Assembly: GCA_046350555.1 (NCBI GenBank)
Contig: JAXMAF010000018.1
Span: forward strand, 1-64,000
Direction of reading: 5' to 3'
DNA from: JAXMAF01 sp046350555
GTDB taxonomy: Bacteria > Planctomycetota > Phycisphaerae > Phycisphaerales > SM1A02
DNA: 64,000 nucleotides
How positions within the stretch are numbered: the first letter of the stretch is position 1; every line of letters starts with the position of its first letter. Both the position numbers and the translations under genes were made by a program. Shown one piece after another: positions 19,267 to 27,990 of this stretch. The notes below the pieces were generated by a model. That model was not told where the DNA came from, searched no databases, and was given only the letters and a program-made list of their open reading frames with translations.

Positions 19267-19523
19267 CGGTGCATCTCCTCCCGCCCCGCTTCGCTCCATT
19301 GGTCCCTGACCTGCACGAACCAGCTCCGCAGGCCGATGGCCAGGATCGCCGCCCCCGCAAGCCAGACGACCCAGCCGAGCTGGATGCCCCACATGAGGAG
19401 CAGGCAGCCGCCGGCGACGGTCGCGGGCGCCATCGTGGGTCGCACCTCATCGTCGCGACGAGGCGCCTCGCTCGCGAGCGACGGCTCGTTGGAACGATCG
19501 ATCTCGGCGCCTGGCGTCGTCAT
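19263..19523 (-). CDS. Small membrane protein of the bc-caa3 operon
   Basis: 86-residue protein with a polar N-terminal 30 residues and one or two hydrophobic helices at about 34-66 (GGCLLLMWGIQLGW, then LAGAAILAIGL), ending in a charged tail. I do not recognise a family; by position it could be a small oxidase or bc-complex subunit (subunit IV-like). Both ends overlap neighbours by ATGA junctions, with ctaG upstream and the Rieske gene downstream, so it is surely part of the operon. Confidence 0.7.
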   Translation of the reverse strand: MTTPGAEIDRSNEPSLASEAPRRDDEVRPTMAPATVAGGCLLLMWGIQLGWVVWLAGAAILAIGLRSWFVQVRDQWSEAGREEMHR

Positions 19524-20482
19524 GGCGTCGTCTCCGTGGCCGTGGTGGCGACGACCATCGCGGAGGCGCCCGCCGCAGGCAAGCCCGCGGCGCCTTCGGG
19601 CGACCGACGATGCTCGCCGTACCAGCGAGCCATGAGCCGCATGCTCATCGCGGCGTAGAGGACGCACGGCGGAACCCACATGAGGAGCCCTCCCAACTGC
19701 TGGTCGGCCCGCGGCGTGAAGCCGAGTCCGCGCAGCCGCGCGACCAGCGGAAGCTCGGCGAGCGCGCCCGAGGCGTTGTCGGCGAAGACGGGACCGACCG
19801 CCAGCGGCGTGAACGTGATGAGGATGCCCAGCACCGTGCAGCCAAGGCAGGCCGAGAAGAGATAGGCGAGCGCCAGCGGCGGCTCGAGGCGATCGCGCGC
19901 AACCGGTCCGGCGATCGGCCACCAGAACGCGGTGCCGGCGAGGAGGAAGGTCGCGTCGCGCACGGCGCCCAGCGCCGCGCTCCGCGTCGCGGCGCTGCAC
20001 GCCGTCGGCTCGTGCCACACCCACATCGCCCCGAGCCCCAGCGCCCATCCGAGGGGCGCGATCCCGAGGATGGCGCCGATCCCGCGCCACGGCGACCGGG
20101 CGAAGCGTCCGCCGGCGCGCTCGCGCGGCAGCGCCGCGAGCGCCAGCAGGGGCACGACGAGCAGCATCGACAGGTGCTGCACCATGTGCGCGCTGAAGAG
20201 CGCGCCCGAGGCGAGTGCGCCCAGCGGCGAGACGAACGACAGGACGAAGGCCGCCGCCGCGGCCAGTGCGCATGCGGCGCGACGGCCCGCGTGCCGTTCG
20301 GCCGTGGCCCCGGACGCGGCGGCGCCGCGCTCCGCGTTGCGGTTCAGGGCCCACCACGTCGCCAACCACGCGGCCGCCACGAACCACGCCGGCGACGAGA
20401 CGTTCCAGAGTGGCCGGATCAGCTCCGACCACGACGCCTTCGCGACGCCTTCGACAACAAGCGTGTTGTGGACCTCGTTCAT
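19520..20482 (-). CDS. ctaG: Cytochrome c oxidase assembly factor, CtaG/caa3 type
   Basis: 320-residue polytopic membrane protein (about seven helices) of the CtaG_Bacillus/caa3_CtaG family, involved in assembling the CuB/CuA-containing oxidase. Family features visible are FSAHMVQHLSMLLVVPLL near the second helix and the histidine-bearing MWVWHEP. It is translationally coupled at both ends: its ATG at 20482 overlaps the coxA-C stop and its stop overlaps the next start. The Ala-rich tail (AAGASAMVVATTATETTP) is not conserved. Confidence 0.82.
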   Translation of the reverse strand: MNEVHNTLVVEGVAKASWSELIRPLWNVSSPAWFVAAAWLATWWALNRNAERGAAASGATAERHAGRRAACALAAAAAFVLSFVSPLGALASGALFSAHMVQHLSMLLVVPLLALAALPRERAGGRFARSPWRGIGAILGIAPLGWALGLGAMWVWHEPTACSAATRSAALGAVRDATFLLAGTAFWWPIAGPVARDRLEPPLALAYLFSACLGCTVLGILITFTPLAVGPVFADNASGALAELPLVARLRGLGFTPRADQQLGGLLMWVPPCVLYAAMSMRLMARWYGEHRRSPEGAAGLPAAGASAMVVATTATETTP

Positions 20483-22860
20483 CGCTGGAACGCTCCGAGA
20501 TAGACGATCGCGACCACGGCGATCCAGACGACGTCGACGAAGTGCCAGTAGAGCCCGCCGGCGTGCAGCACGCCCGCGCGGCGCGGCGAGAGCGCTCCGG
20601 CGCGCACCAGCCAGAGCATGACGCAGAGCATGACCACGCCGGCGAAGACGTGCAGCCCGTGGAAGCCGGTGACCGTGAAAAAGGTCGCGGCGAAGAGATC
20701 GCGATCGATGGTGACGCCCCGCCTCACCAGCCCGATGTATTCGGAGACCTGGTTCGCGAGGAAGACCGCGCCGAGCACGATCGTCGCCGCCAGCCAGGCC
20801 ATGCAGCGCCGCACGCCCGCGCTGCGCCGCGCCGCGTCGGCGCCGACCGCCGCCTCGGCGGGAATCGCCCGTCGCAGCGCCCGCAGCGCCATCCAGAAGG
20901 TCGCGCTGCTGGCGAGCAGGCACGCGGTGAAGCCCAGCGTGCGCGGGATGTCGAGGTCGGCGCCGGCGCGTCCCGCGGCGACGGTGGCATCGGCGGCCGC
21001 GGGGCCGGCCGCGGTTGTCGGGCCGGCCGAGTTGAAGACCACGAACGCCGACAGGAGCAGCACGAAGAACATCGCCTCCGAGGCGATGAAGGCCCACACC
21101 GCCACCACGCCGCGTTCGGGACGCGTCCCGCGATCCTCTGCCGTCGGGCGGTTCTTCCAGTCCGCGTTCTCGGGATGATCGAGGTCCCACGTCGGACGTC
21201 GGCTGCGGATCGGCGGCACGACGTCGAAGTTCGCCGGCGGCGGCGGCGACGTCGTCGCCCACTCGAGCGTGAATCCTCCCCAGGGATTGTCGCCCGCGAT
21301 TGGGCCGCGGAATGCGCTGCGCAGCAGGTTCCACGCGAAGATCAGCACGCCAAGCGCGATCACCAGCGAGCCGAGCGTCGAGATGCCGTTGAGCAGCGCC
21401 CATCCCGGTTGCGCGTCGTACGTGTAGACGCGGCGCGGCATGCCCATCAGGCCGAGGAAGTGCTGGACGAAGAAGGTCGCGTTGAAGCCGACCACCATGA
21501 GCCAGAAGTGCGCCTTGCCGAGCCGCTCGTCGAGCAGCCGGCCGGTCATCTTCGGGAACCAGTAGTAGACCCCGGCGAAGAGGGCGAAGACGAGGCCGCC
21601 GAAGAGCACGTAGTGGAAGTGCGCCACGACGAAGTACGTGTCGGTCGTCTGCCAGTCGATGGGCACCGCGGCGAACGCGATGCCGCTCAGCCCGCCGAAG
21701 ACGAACTGGATCAGGAACGCCACCGCGAAGCACATCGAGGTGTTGAGCCGCAGCGAGCCGCCCCACATCGTCGCGGTCCAGTTGAAGACCTTGATGCCCG
21801 TCGGGATCGCGATCAGCAGGCTTCCGATCGCGAAGAAGATGTCGGCGGCGCTGCCGAGGCCCGCCGTGAACATGTGGTGCGCCCAGACGCCGAAGCTGAG
21901 CAGCCCGATGGCGATCGTCGAGCCGGCGACGAAGCCGTAGCCGTAGATCGGCTTGCGCGAGAAGACCGGAACGACCTCGGAGATCATCCCGAAACCGGGA
22001 AGGATCAGGATGTACACCTCGGGGTGGCCGAAGATCCAGAAGAAGTGCTGCCACAGGATCGCCGAGCCGCCGCGCGCCGGCTGGAAGATCGCCGCGCCGA
22101 GCCAGCGGTCGACGAGGAGCATGGCCAGCGCCGCGTTCAGCGCCGGCAGGGCCATCACCGTGAGCACCGCCGTGACGAAGGTCATCCAGACGAAGAGCGG
22201 CAGGCGCTGAAGGCTCATGCCACGGGCGCGCTCGCAGATCACCGTGGCGATGATGTTGAGCGCCGCCGCGATCGAGCCGACGCCGAGCAGGAGCAGTCCG
22301 GCGATCCAGTAGTCCACTCCGGGCAGCGAGCTGTACGGCTTCGTCGAGAGCGGCGCATACGCGAACCAGCCGGCGTCCGGCGCCGCGCCCGTGAGCACGC
22401 TGAAGTGCAGGAGCAGGCCGCCGCAGGGAAGGAGCCAGTAGGACATCGCGTTCAGCCGGGGAAACGCGACGTCGCGGGCGCCGATCATCAGCGGGACGAA
22501 GTAGTTGGCGAAACCGACCAGCACCGGCATCCCGACGAGGAAGACCATCGTCGTGCCGTGCATGGTGAAGAGCTGGTTGAAGACCTCGGGCGAGACGAGG
22601 GTCATCCGCGGGAAGGCGAGCTGGAGGCGGATCACGATCGCCTCGAGGCCGCCGACCAGCAGGAAGAGGAGCGCCGTGAGGATGTACATGACCCCGACGC
22701 GCTTGTGGTCGACGGTCGAGACCCAGCCGAGCAGGCCGCGCGCCGCGGAGCCCGCCGCGCCGCCGCCTCGTCCCGCGGACGCGACCGCTCCCTCGCCGGC
22801 CGACGGATCGGCGGCGTCGACGGGAACCATGACGGGATCGTCGAGCGGTCCGACGGTCAT
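20479..22860 (-). CDS. Cytochrome c oxidase subunit I-III fusion
   Basis: 793-residue haem-copper oxidase catalytic subunit (aa3/caa3, A-type) with a C-terminal subunit III domain. Subunit I (about 30-560): HGTTMVFLVGMPVLVGF, HFFWIFGHPEVYILILPGFG with the CuB His-Glu-x-x-Tyr cross-link region, HHMFTAGL, FHYVLFGG. A roughly 60-residue linker (about 555-615) follows, then subunit III helices with TVTGFHGLHVFAGVVML and the final YWHFVDVVWI. It reduces O2 to water and pumps protons. Start ATG overlaps the coxB stop (ATGA). Fused I-III subunits are known in Bacillus- and Thermus-type relatives, so this is recognisable rather than unique. Confidence 0.93.
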   Translation of the reverse strand: MTVGPLDDPVMVPVDAADPSAGEGAVASAGRGGGAAGSAARGLLGWVSTVDHKRVGVMYILTALLFLLVGGLEAIVIRLQLAFPRMTLVSPEVFNQLFTMHGTTMVFLVGMPVLVGFANYFVPLMIGARDVAFPRLNAMSYWLLPCGGLLLHFSVLTGAAPDAGWFAYAPLSTKPYSSLPGVDYWIAGLLLLGVGSIAAALNIIATVICERARGMSLQRLPLFVWMTFVTAVLTVMALPALNAALAMLLVDRWLGAAIFQPARGGSAILWQHFFWIFGHPEVYILILPGFGMISEVVPVFSRKPIYGYGFVAGSTIAIGLLSFGVWAHHMFTAGLGSAADIFFAIGSLLIAIPTGIKVFNWTATMWGGSLRLNTSMCFAVAFLIQFVFGGLSGIAFAAVPIDWQTTDTYFVVAHFHYVLFGGLVFALFAGVYYWFPKMTGRLLDERLGKAHFWLMVVGFNATFFVQHFLGLMGMPRRVYTYDAQPGWALLNGISTLGSLVIALGVLIFAWNLLRSAFRGPIAGDNPWGGFTLEWATTSPPPPANFDVVPPIRSRRPTWDLDHPENADWKNRPTAEDRGTRPERGVVAVWAFIASEAMFFVLLLSAFVVFNSAGPTTAAGPAAADATVAAGRAGADLDIPRTLGFTACLLASSATFWMALRALRRAIPAEAAVGADAARRSAGVRRCMAWLAATIVLGAVFLANQVSEYIGLVRRGVTIDRDLFAATFFTVTGFHGLHVFAGVVMLCVMLWLVRAGALSPRRAGVLHAGGLYWHFVDVVWIAVVAIVYLGAFQR

Positions 22861-24020
22861 CGTCGCACCTCCGTCGCGTCGTCTCGGCCCTCGGCGGCCG
22901 CGCGGCGCTGTGGCGGCGCCGCGCCGCCCTCGCCGAGGAACGCGACGAGCGCGGCGACCTGGTCCTCGGTCAGGTTGAAGTTCGGCATCTTGCTTCCGGG
23001 CTTGATCGCCTGCGGATTGCGCAGCCAGCTCGCGAGGTTCTGCGGCGAGTTGGCGATCACGCCGCCGCCGAGCGTCGTGCGGCCGGAGAGATGCGTGAGG
23101 TCGGGCCCGACCGCGACCGCGCGGTCGACACCGCCGACGCGATGGCAATCGACGCAGGAGAGCGAACGGAAGAGCCGCTCGCCCTCGGAGGCGAGCGCGC
23201 CCGCCGAGCCCGTCGCCAATTGCGCGCGGTGCGCAAGCTGGGCGTCGATCCAGGCGTCGAACTCCGCCTGCGGATGCGCGAAGACCTTGAAGCGCATCCA
23301 GGCGTGCTGCGTGCCGCAGAACTCCGCGCAGTAGCCCTGGTACTCGCCCGGCGCATCGGCCTCGAGCCAGATGAAGTTGGACCGCCCCGGGATCGCGTCG
23401 ATCTTGCGCGCCAGTCGCGGAACCCAGAAGCAGTGGGCGACATCGGCCGACTGCACGAGCACGCGAAGCTGTTTTCCTGTGGGAATGTGGATCTCGTTGG
23501 CCGCGATGGCGCCGGAGGCCGTGTAGCGCACCTCCCACCACCACTGGCGACCCGTCACCTCGAGGTCGGCGTGCGCGCCGGCGGGACGCTCGTCGGGGGG
23601 ATCCGCCTTCGGACGCACGTTGATCGCGAGCACGAGCTTCGCGCTGATCGCGGCGAGCAGGAGCACGATGACGATCGGACCGACCATCCACGCGATCTCG
23701 GCGCGATGGCTTCCCTCGTCCTGCTCGGGGAGCGCGCCGCCGCGGGCGCGGAATCGAACGATGGCGATGGCGATGAGCGCCGCCATCACCGTGAAGATGA
23801 CCGCGGAGATCACCAGCACCTTCACGAAGAGCCCCTCGATCGCCCGCGTCTGCGGCGAGGCGGGATCGAAGACGGGCATCAGCGACGCCGATGCGCCCGC
23901 CGGTCCGGCGGTGGCGACGGATGCGATGGCGAGCGCCGCCAAGGCGACGATCGTGATCGATGCGGCTCGTTCCGTGGATCGGTGCGCCAACGCCGAAGGT
24001 CTCCGCAAGCCTGCGAGCAT
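22857..24020 (-). CDS. coxB: Cytochrome c oxidase subunit II with fused cytochrome c (caa3 type)
   Basis: 387-residue subunit II. Signal-like N-terminus, two membrane helices (about 60-90 and 115-140), then the periplasmic cupredoxin domain with the CuA site CAEFCGTQHAWM (about 230-241). The C-terminal cytochrome c domain has CVDCH near 289 and a distal methionine in SKMPNF. This makes the enzyme a caa3-type oxidase that takes electrons through its own haem c. It is the first gene of a six-gene coupled unit. Start is the ATG at 24020; the longer frame upstream is not homologous. The 97-base gap to the upstream permease shows no clear promoter. Confidence 0.92.
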   Translation of the reverse strand: MLAGLRRPSALAHRSTERAASITIVALAALAIASVATAGPAGASASLMPVFDPASPQTRAIEGLFVKVLVISAVIFTVMAALIAIAIVRFRARGGALPEQDEGSHRAEIAWMVGPIVIVLLLAAISAKLVLAINVRPKADPPDERPAGAHADLEVTGRQWWWEVRYTASGAIAANEIHIPTGKQLRVLVQSADVAHCFWVPRLARKIDAIPGRSNFIWLEADAPGEYQGYCAEFCGTQHAWMRFKVFAHPQAEFDAWIDAQLAHRAQLATGSAGALASEGERLFRSLSCVDCHRVGGVDRAVAVGPDLTHLSGRTTLGGGVIANSPQNLASWLRNPQAIKPGSKMPNFNLTEDQVAALVAFLGEGGAAPPQRRAAAEGRDDATEVRR

Positions 24021-24117
24021 CCTACAGGTTCCCGCGGCGGCCGAGAAGAACCTCCAGCGTGCGCCGGTCGGCCGCCGTCGACGAGGGGGTCGCGCCGCGC
24101 GCCACTCGGCGTCGGGC

Positions 24118-25338
24118 TCAGAGCAGCGCCGCCGTGAGGCCGATGCTCGCGAGCACGAGCACCACGGCGGCGAACGCGCCGGCCACGAGCGCCGCGAAGC
24201 CGACGCGAAGGAGCGTGCGGATGTGGATCTCCAGGCCGATGGCCGCCATCGACATCGCCAGCAGGATCCCGGCCAGCCGCCGCAGGATCGGTCCGAGTGC
24301 AATGGACTCGCCGGCGCCGCTCGCGATGGCGCGCCCGTCTCCGCCGGAGGGCCACGGAATCGACGGAATCAGCCCGAGCGTGTTGAGGGCGGCGACGCCG
24401 ATGAACCCCCACACGAACCAGGGGACGAGCCGTCCGTAGCGCCAGATCGACGCCAGGGGACCGTGCCCTGCGCCGGACGAGGCGCCCTCGTCGCGCCCGC
24501 GCGCCGCGAGGATCACGATCACGAAGACGAGCGGCGCAAGCATCGCGACGCGAAAGAGCTTGACGAGCATGGCGATCTCGGCCGCCTCTCGCCCGAACGC
24601 CTCGCCCGCGGCCGCAACCTGGGGAACGGAGTGGATCGTCGTGCCCGCCCAGACGCCGAAGGCCGACGCCGACATGGACATCGCCTCGCCCAGCGGCGGC
24701 AGCGCGAGCATCGCTGCGAGGCCCATGAGGTTCACCGTGCCCACCGCGATCCCGACCTCGTCGTCCTTCGCGTCGACGAGCGGCGCCACCGCGACGACCG
24801 CGGAATTCCCGCAGATCGCGGTGCCGGCGCCGAGCATGAGCGAGGTCGCCCTCGAGAGCCCGAGCCAGCGCGCCGCGGCGATCGAAGCGGCGAACGAGAC
24901 CGCGATGCAGGCCAGCGTCACCGCCAGCGCCGGCAGCGAGAGCGCCGCGACGGAGCGCAGATCGAGCTCGGCGGCGCCGAGCACGATCGCCGCGGGGATG
25001 GTGAAGCGCACCACCCGCCGCAGTGCCGGTCCAAGTCCCGGTGGAACCCAGAGCAGGTTGCGCAGCGCGATCCCGAGGATCATCGCGACCATCGCCGCGC
25101 CAAGCGGATGCCGCACGCCCGTCGCGGCCTGGATCGAGAATGGCGGAACCGGCGCCTGATAGAGCTGGTAGCCGGCGGCGCAGATGACGCCCGAGATCGC
25201 CCAGGCGCCGAACACGTTCGGCCAGGCGATCCGGGTCGCCGGCGCGCCCAGCCCGGCGTCGGGTCCGTCGCCGGGATCCGCGCGGCGGTCGTCGTCGCTC
25301 GGGGCGCCGTCGCGATCGTCGTGTCCGGTGCTGGACAA
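24118..25338 (-). CDS. YeiH-family putative sulfate/sulfite exporter
   Basis: About 406-residue membrane protein of the UPF0324/YeiH (putative sulfate exporter, PSE) family, about ten helices. Family hallmarks are LRNLLWVPPGLGPALRRVVR, LMLGAGTAICGNSAVVAVAP and GTTIHSVPQVAAAGEAFG. The start is taken as the TTG at 25338, 8 bases after the cysteine dioxygenase stop; no stronger start is in frame. Its place behind a cysteine dioxygenase suggests it removes sulfite or sulfate made from cysteine sulfinate, as proposed for TauZ-type relatives in taurine catabolism. That role is inferred from context. Confidence 0.82.
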   Translation of the reverse strand: MSSTGHDDRDGAPSDDDRRADPGDGPDAGLGAPATRIAWPNVFGAWAISGVICAAGYQLYQAPVPPFSIQAATGVRHPLGAAMVAMILGIALRNLLWVPPGLGPALRRVVRFTIPAAIVLGAAELDLRSVAALSLPALAVTLACIAVSFAASIAAARWLGLSRATSLMLGAGTAICGNSAVVAVAPLVDAKDDEVGIAVGTVNLMGLAAMLALPPLGEAMSMSASAFGVWAGTTIHSVPQVAAAGEAFGREAAEIAMLVKLFRVAMLAPLVFVIVILAARGRDEGASSGAGHGPLASIWRYGRLVPWFVWGFIGVAALNTLGLIPSIPWPSGGDGRAIASGAGESIALGPILRRLAGILLAMSMAAIGLEIHIRTLLRVGFAALVAGAFAAVVLVLASIGLTAALL

Positions 25339-25346
25339 TGAGGCTC

Positions 25347-25883
25347 TCAGATCCCCGAGCCCATGGCGAACTCGAAGATCGGATCGACCTCCTCGCGCGC
25401 GGTCGATTCGGTGAGCGAATAGACGCCCATGCTCAGCAGCGGCGGCGAGTAGATGTGCAGCGTCATCAGGTCGCGCCCGGCCGGCTGGAGGTTCGAGACC
25501 TGGTGGATGTCGCTGTCCTCCGATCCGCAGACGTCGCCTGCCGCGAGCGTGTTGGAGCGCGTCGCGTAGACGTATCCCTCCTCGGTCCGGTCGAAGATCG
25601 TCTCCACCAGCGTCCCGACGAGCACGCGCACCGCGCACGACGAGCCGTGATGGTCGTGGATCGGACTGCGCTGCCCGGCGCGCCAGCAGAGCAGCAGCGC
25701 CTGGTAGCCGGGTCCCGCGTGCACGAGGTTGCGCCGGTATCGCGCCGCGTCGAAGTGCGCGAAGGGGCGAAGCTCGTCCATGTCGATCTGGACCTCGCGC
25801 AGCGCCGCCACGAGCTCGTCGAGCGGCACGCGCTCGCGGTGCTGGTCCATATCGGCGAAGAAGTCGTGGAGCGTCTGGCCCAT
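25347..25883 (-). CDS. Cysteine dioxygenase
   Basis: 178-residue cupin, non-haem Fe(II) enzyme oxidising L-cysteine to cysteine sulfinate. The metal triad is visible: His76 and His78 in SPIHDHHGSSC and His127 in SDIHQVSN. Cys83 and Tyr145 fit the positions of the Cys-Tyr cofactor of the mammalian-type enzyme, and an Arg lies in the expected substrate region (RRNLV). A related thiol dioxygenase (3-mercaptopropionate type) is possible, but the retained Cys favours cysteine. Start ATG at 25883. It precedes the PSE permease by 8 bases in the same unit. Confidence 0.85.
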   Translation of the reverse strand: MGQTLHDFFADMDQHRERVPLDELVAALREVQIDMDELRPFAHFDAARYRRNLVHAGPGYQALLLCWRAGQRSPIHDHHGSSCAVRVLVGTLVETIFDRTEEGYVYATRSNTLAAGDVCGSEDSDIHQVSNLQPAGRDLMTLHIYSPPLLSMGVYSLTESTAREEVDPIFEFAMGSGI

Positions 25884-25997
25884 GGCGGAACCTGTGAATC
25901 GCGGGCCCGCGCCCCGAACGCCGTGGCGGCCGAGTCCCGTCGATTGATTGTAACGACGCATCCGATGGCCGGCCGGGCGACGCGCCGATGTCACCGC

Positions 25998-26021
25998 GGG
26001 AAGGGATCGAACGCATGGAGG
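25998..26021 (-). repeat. Fragment of the 105-bp repeat family
   Basis: About 24 bases (GAAGGGATCGAACGCATGG core) match the family segment before the conserved GGAGGTC, 30 bases downstream of the LssY_C gene stop and in the same orientation to it as the other copies are to their genes. The rest of the unit is not recognisable. Confidence 0.5.
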
Positions 26022-26051
26022 AGCGCGGGAGTCCCTCTCCTTCCCGCTTCG

Positions 26052-27338
26052 TCATCTCGCCCAGACCACGAACTTCGGGGTCGTCCGGGAATCGGAGACC
26101 TGGATCACCGCGCGCTGGCCATCGGTGTGAAACGGATCCCCCGTGAGGTTGCGGCGCGGCGCGGACGGCTCGCACGCGCCGACGCCGCCGACGTACCCGG
26201 CGCGGTCGATGCGGCCCGCCTCGAGCAGGTCCTCCACCACGTAGTCGCGGGCCTCGTCCACATCCGGATCGACCCGATGCGTCGTCAGGTTCCACGTTCT
26301 CCACGTGAAGCGGACGCCGATGTCGCGGCTCACCTGGCCAACCCACACGGGCTGCCTCTCGTAGCGAAGCGGCGTCGCCCAGAGGCGAAGGTGCAGCCGT
26401 TCGTTGATGGTGCCGCGGATGCGCTGGAGCGCCACGTCCTGGCTGCGACCGAGCAGGTAGAGCGAGCTCACGGGCGAGTACCGGTAGGGCGAACCGAGCA
26501 GGAACGACTTCATCGTCTTCCAGCTCGTCGCGAGGGTGATCGTCTCCGTCTCGTCCCAGCGCGCGCCGAAGGCGCTCAGCAGCGTCGGGAACTCGCCGAC
26601 GATGACGAGGTTCACCGGATCGCCCTCGCGCGTCCCGCGGGCGTTGCTCGTCGCGCGCGGCTGCCCCTCCAGCCGCTGCCGAAGCTGGGGCAGGTCGCAT
26701 TCGATGAGGGCCTCGGGCGGAACGAGCGAGTCGAAGCGCCGCCGCAGGTGGTCGGTGTCGAGCCCCGGGACGGGCACCGAGAAGGTGAGTTCCTCGGGCG
26801 CCGCGGCGCCGAGCAGCCGGACGTGGACGACCTTCATGCCATCGTCGATCGGCGTGAAGACGAAGCCCGACGACTCCGCGCCCGGCGGGATCGGACGCAA
26901 CCGGAACGCATGTTCCTGGAAGAACGCGTCCATGCGCCGGTTCGCGCGGCGTGCCGAGACGAGCTTGAACGGGATGAGCACGAGCAGTGGAAGGAAGAGC
27001 CACGCCACCAGACCGAAGCCGGCGAGTCGCTTGAGGATCGAATAGTGGTTGATCGCCGCCGCCTCGAGCGGCGTGTAGTAGCTCGAGCTGACGCCGACGA
27101 GGCTCAGCCGGACCGGCGACTGGCCACGGTTGACGATCCGGATCCAGACCGGCTGCACGCCCCGGCGACCCATCGGCACGCCGAAGAAGCGCTCGCTCTC
27201 GCGCACATCGGCCACGGCGACGGTCGCCTCCGCGGCGTTGCCGTGGCGGGTCTGGGCGCGCCCCATGAAGGCGGGATCCTCGGGGTGGGGCTCGTAGCGA
27301 ATCAGGAAGAGGCGGAGCAGCGTGTCGGCGATGGACAT
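26052..27338 (-). CDS. LssY C-terminal domain protein
   Basis: 428-residue membrane-associated protein. The N-terminal 90 residues form a small polar domain, followed by a strong helix (about 105-123, LVAWLFLPLLVLIPFKLVS), then a long soluble region. The segment VNLVIVGEFPTLLSAFGARW through TWRTWNL and HRVDPDVDEARDYVVEDL is the LssY_C domain, found C-terminal to PAP2 phosphatases (LssY) and alone in many planctomycetes. The function of the domain is not known. Length is normal for stand-alone members. A degraded 105-bp repeat fragment lies just past its stop. Confidence 0.72.
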   Translation of the reverse strand: MSIADTLLRLFLIRYEPHPEDPAFMGRAQTRHGNAAEATVAVADVRESERFFGVPMGRRGVQPVWIRIVNRGQSPVRLSLVGVSSSYYTPLEAAAINHYSILKRLAGFGLVAWLFLPLLVLIPFKLVSARRANRRMDAFFQEHAFRLRPIPPGAESSGFVFTPIDDGMKVVHVRLLGAAAPEELTFSVPVPGLDTDHLRRRFDSLVPPEALIECDLPQLRQRLEGQPRATSNARGTREGDPVNLVIVGEFPTLLSAFGARWDETETITLATSWKTMKSFLLGSPYRYSPVSSLYLLGRSQDVALQRIRGTINERLHLRLWATPLRYERQPVWVGQVSRDIGVRFTWRTWNLTTHRVDPDVDEARDYVVEDLLEAGRIDRAGYVGGVGACEPSAPRRNLTGDPFHTDGQRAVIQVSDSRTTPKFVVWAR

Positions 27339-27407
27339 GGCGGGGCATCATCGACGAACGCGCCGCGACCGCAAGCGTCGTTCATGCCGCATCGACAAGC
27401 CTGTAGG

Positions 27408-27990
27408 ATGGCCGACGTGGGTTCCCACCGCTCATCCAGCCGCGATTCGCGAAGCGCGGGCGCGCCGAAGCCGGCCTCGCCGCGGAGTGGCTCGCCGGAG
27501 ATCGCGGGCGCCACCGAGAGCGCCGAACCCGCGGCGCCGCGCCTCCATCCTGCGGCGTCTGCCTGGCCGTGGGTCGTTCGGCTCGGAGGCGCGTGGGTCC
27601 TTGCCGGCGCGCTGGGCAAGGCGCTCGTCGGCACGCCGGCCGAACTTCCAGCGCCGATCCTGGCGATGGACCTCGACCCCTTCGCCGTCATCCCCGCCGC
27701 GGTCGTGGTCGAGTCGACCGTCGGCGTGCTCGCCCTGCTCGTCCCGCGCCGTGGCTGGGCGCCGCTGGCGGCGCTGCTCGCGGCGTTCATCGCGATCCTC
27801 GTGCTGCACGTGCGAGCCGGCGGCGACCATTGTGGCTGCCTTGGCGGCGCCCTGGCGCTGCCTGCGTGGCTCATGCTGCTCATCGACGGCTCGCTGCTCG
27901 TCGCGATCGTGGCCCTCGCGATCGCGCGCCATCGCCACGCGGGCGCGCCGCCCGCCGATGGCTCGTCCACGCGACGCGCCCGCGCGGGTG
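27408..27990 (+). pseudogene. MauE-like membrane protein, reading frame lost at 3' end
   Basis: After about 45 polar residues come four hydrophobic helices with GALGKALVG, VVVESTVGVLALL, FIAILVLHV and the loop CGCLG, the signature of MauE/DoxX-like methylamine-utilisation membrane proteins, which are thought to help supply or oxidise disulfides. No stop occurs in this frame until 29408, far past the next gene, so an indel between about 27950 and 28010 probably removed the true end, or this part was fused to the thioredoxin-like gene that follows in another frame. The ATG at 27408 is the start. Confidence 0.6.

Noticed and set aside
24118..27351. Single 1,077-codon minus-strand frame covering permease, dioxygenase and LssY_C region
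   Set aside because: Only the permease part has family motifs; the dioxygenase and LssY_C genes lie in other frames with their own starts and stops.
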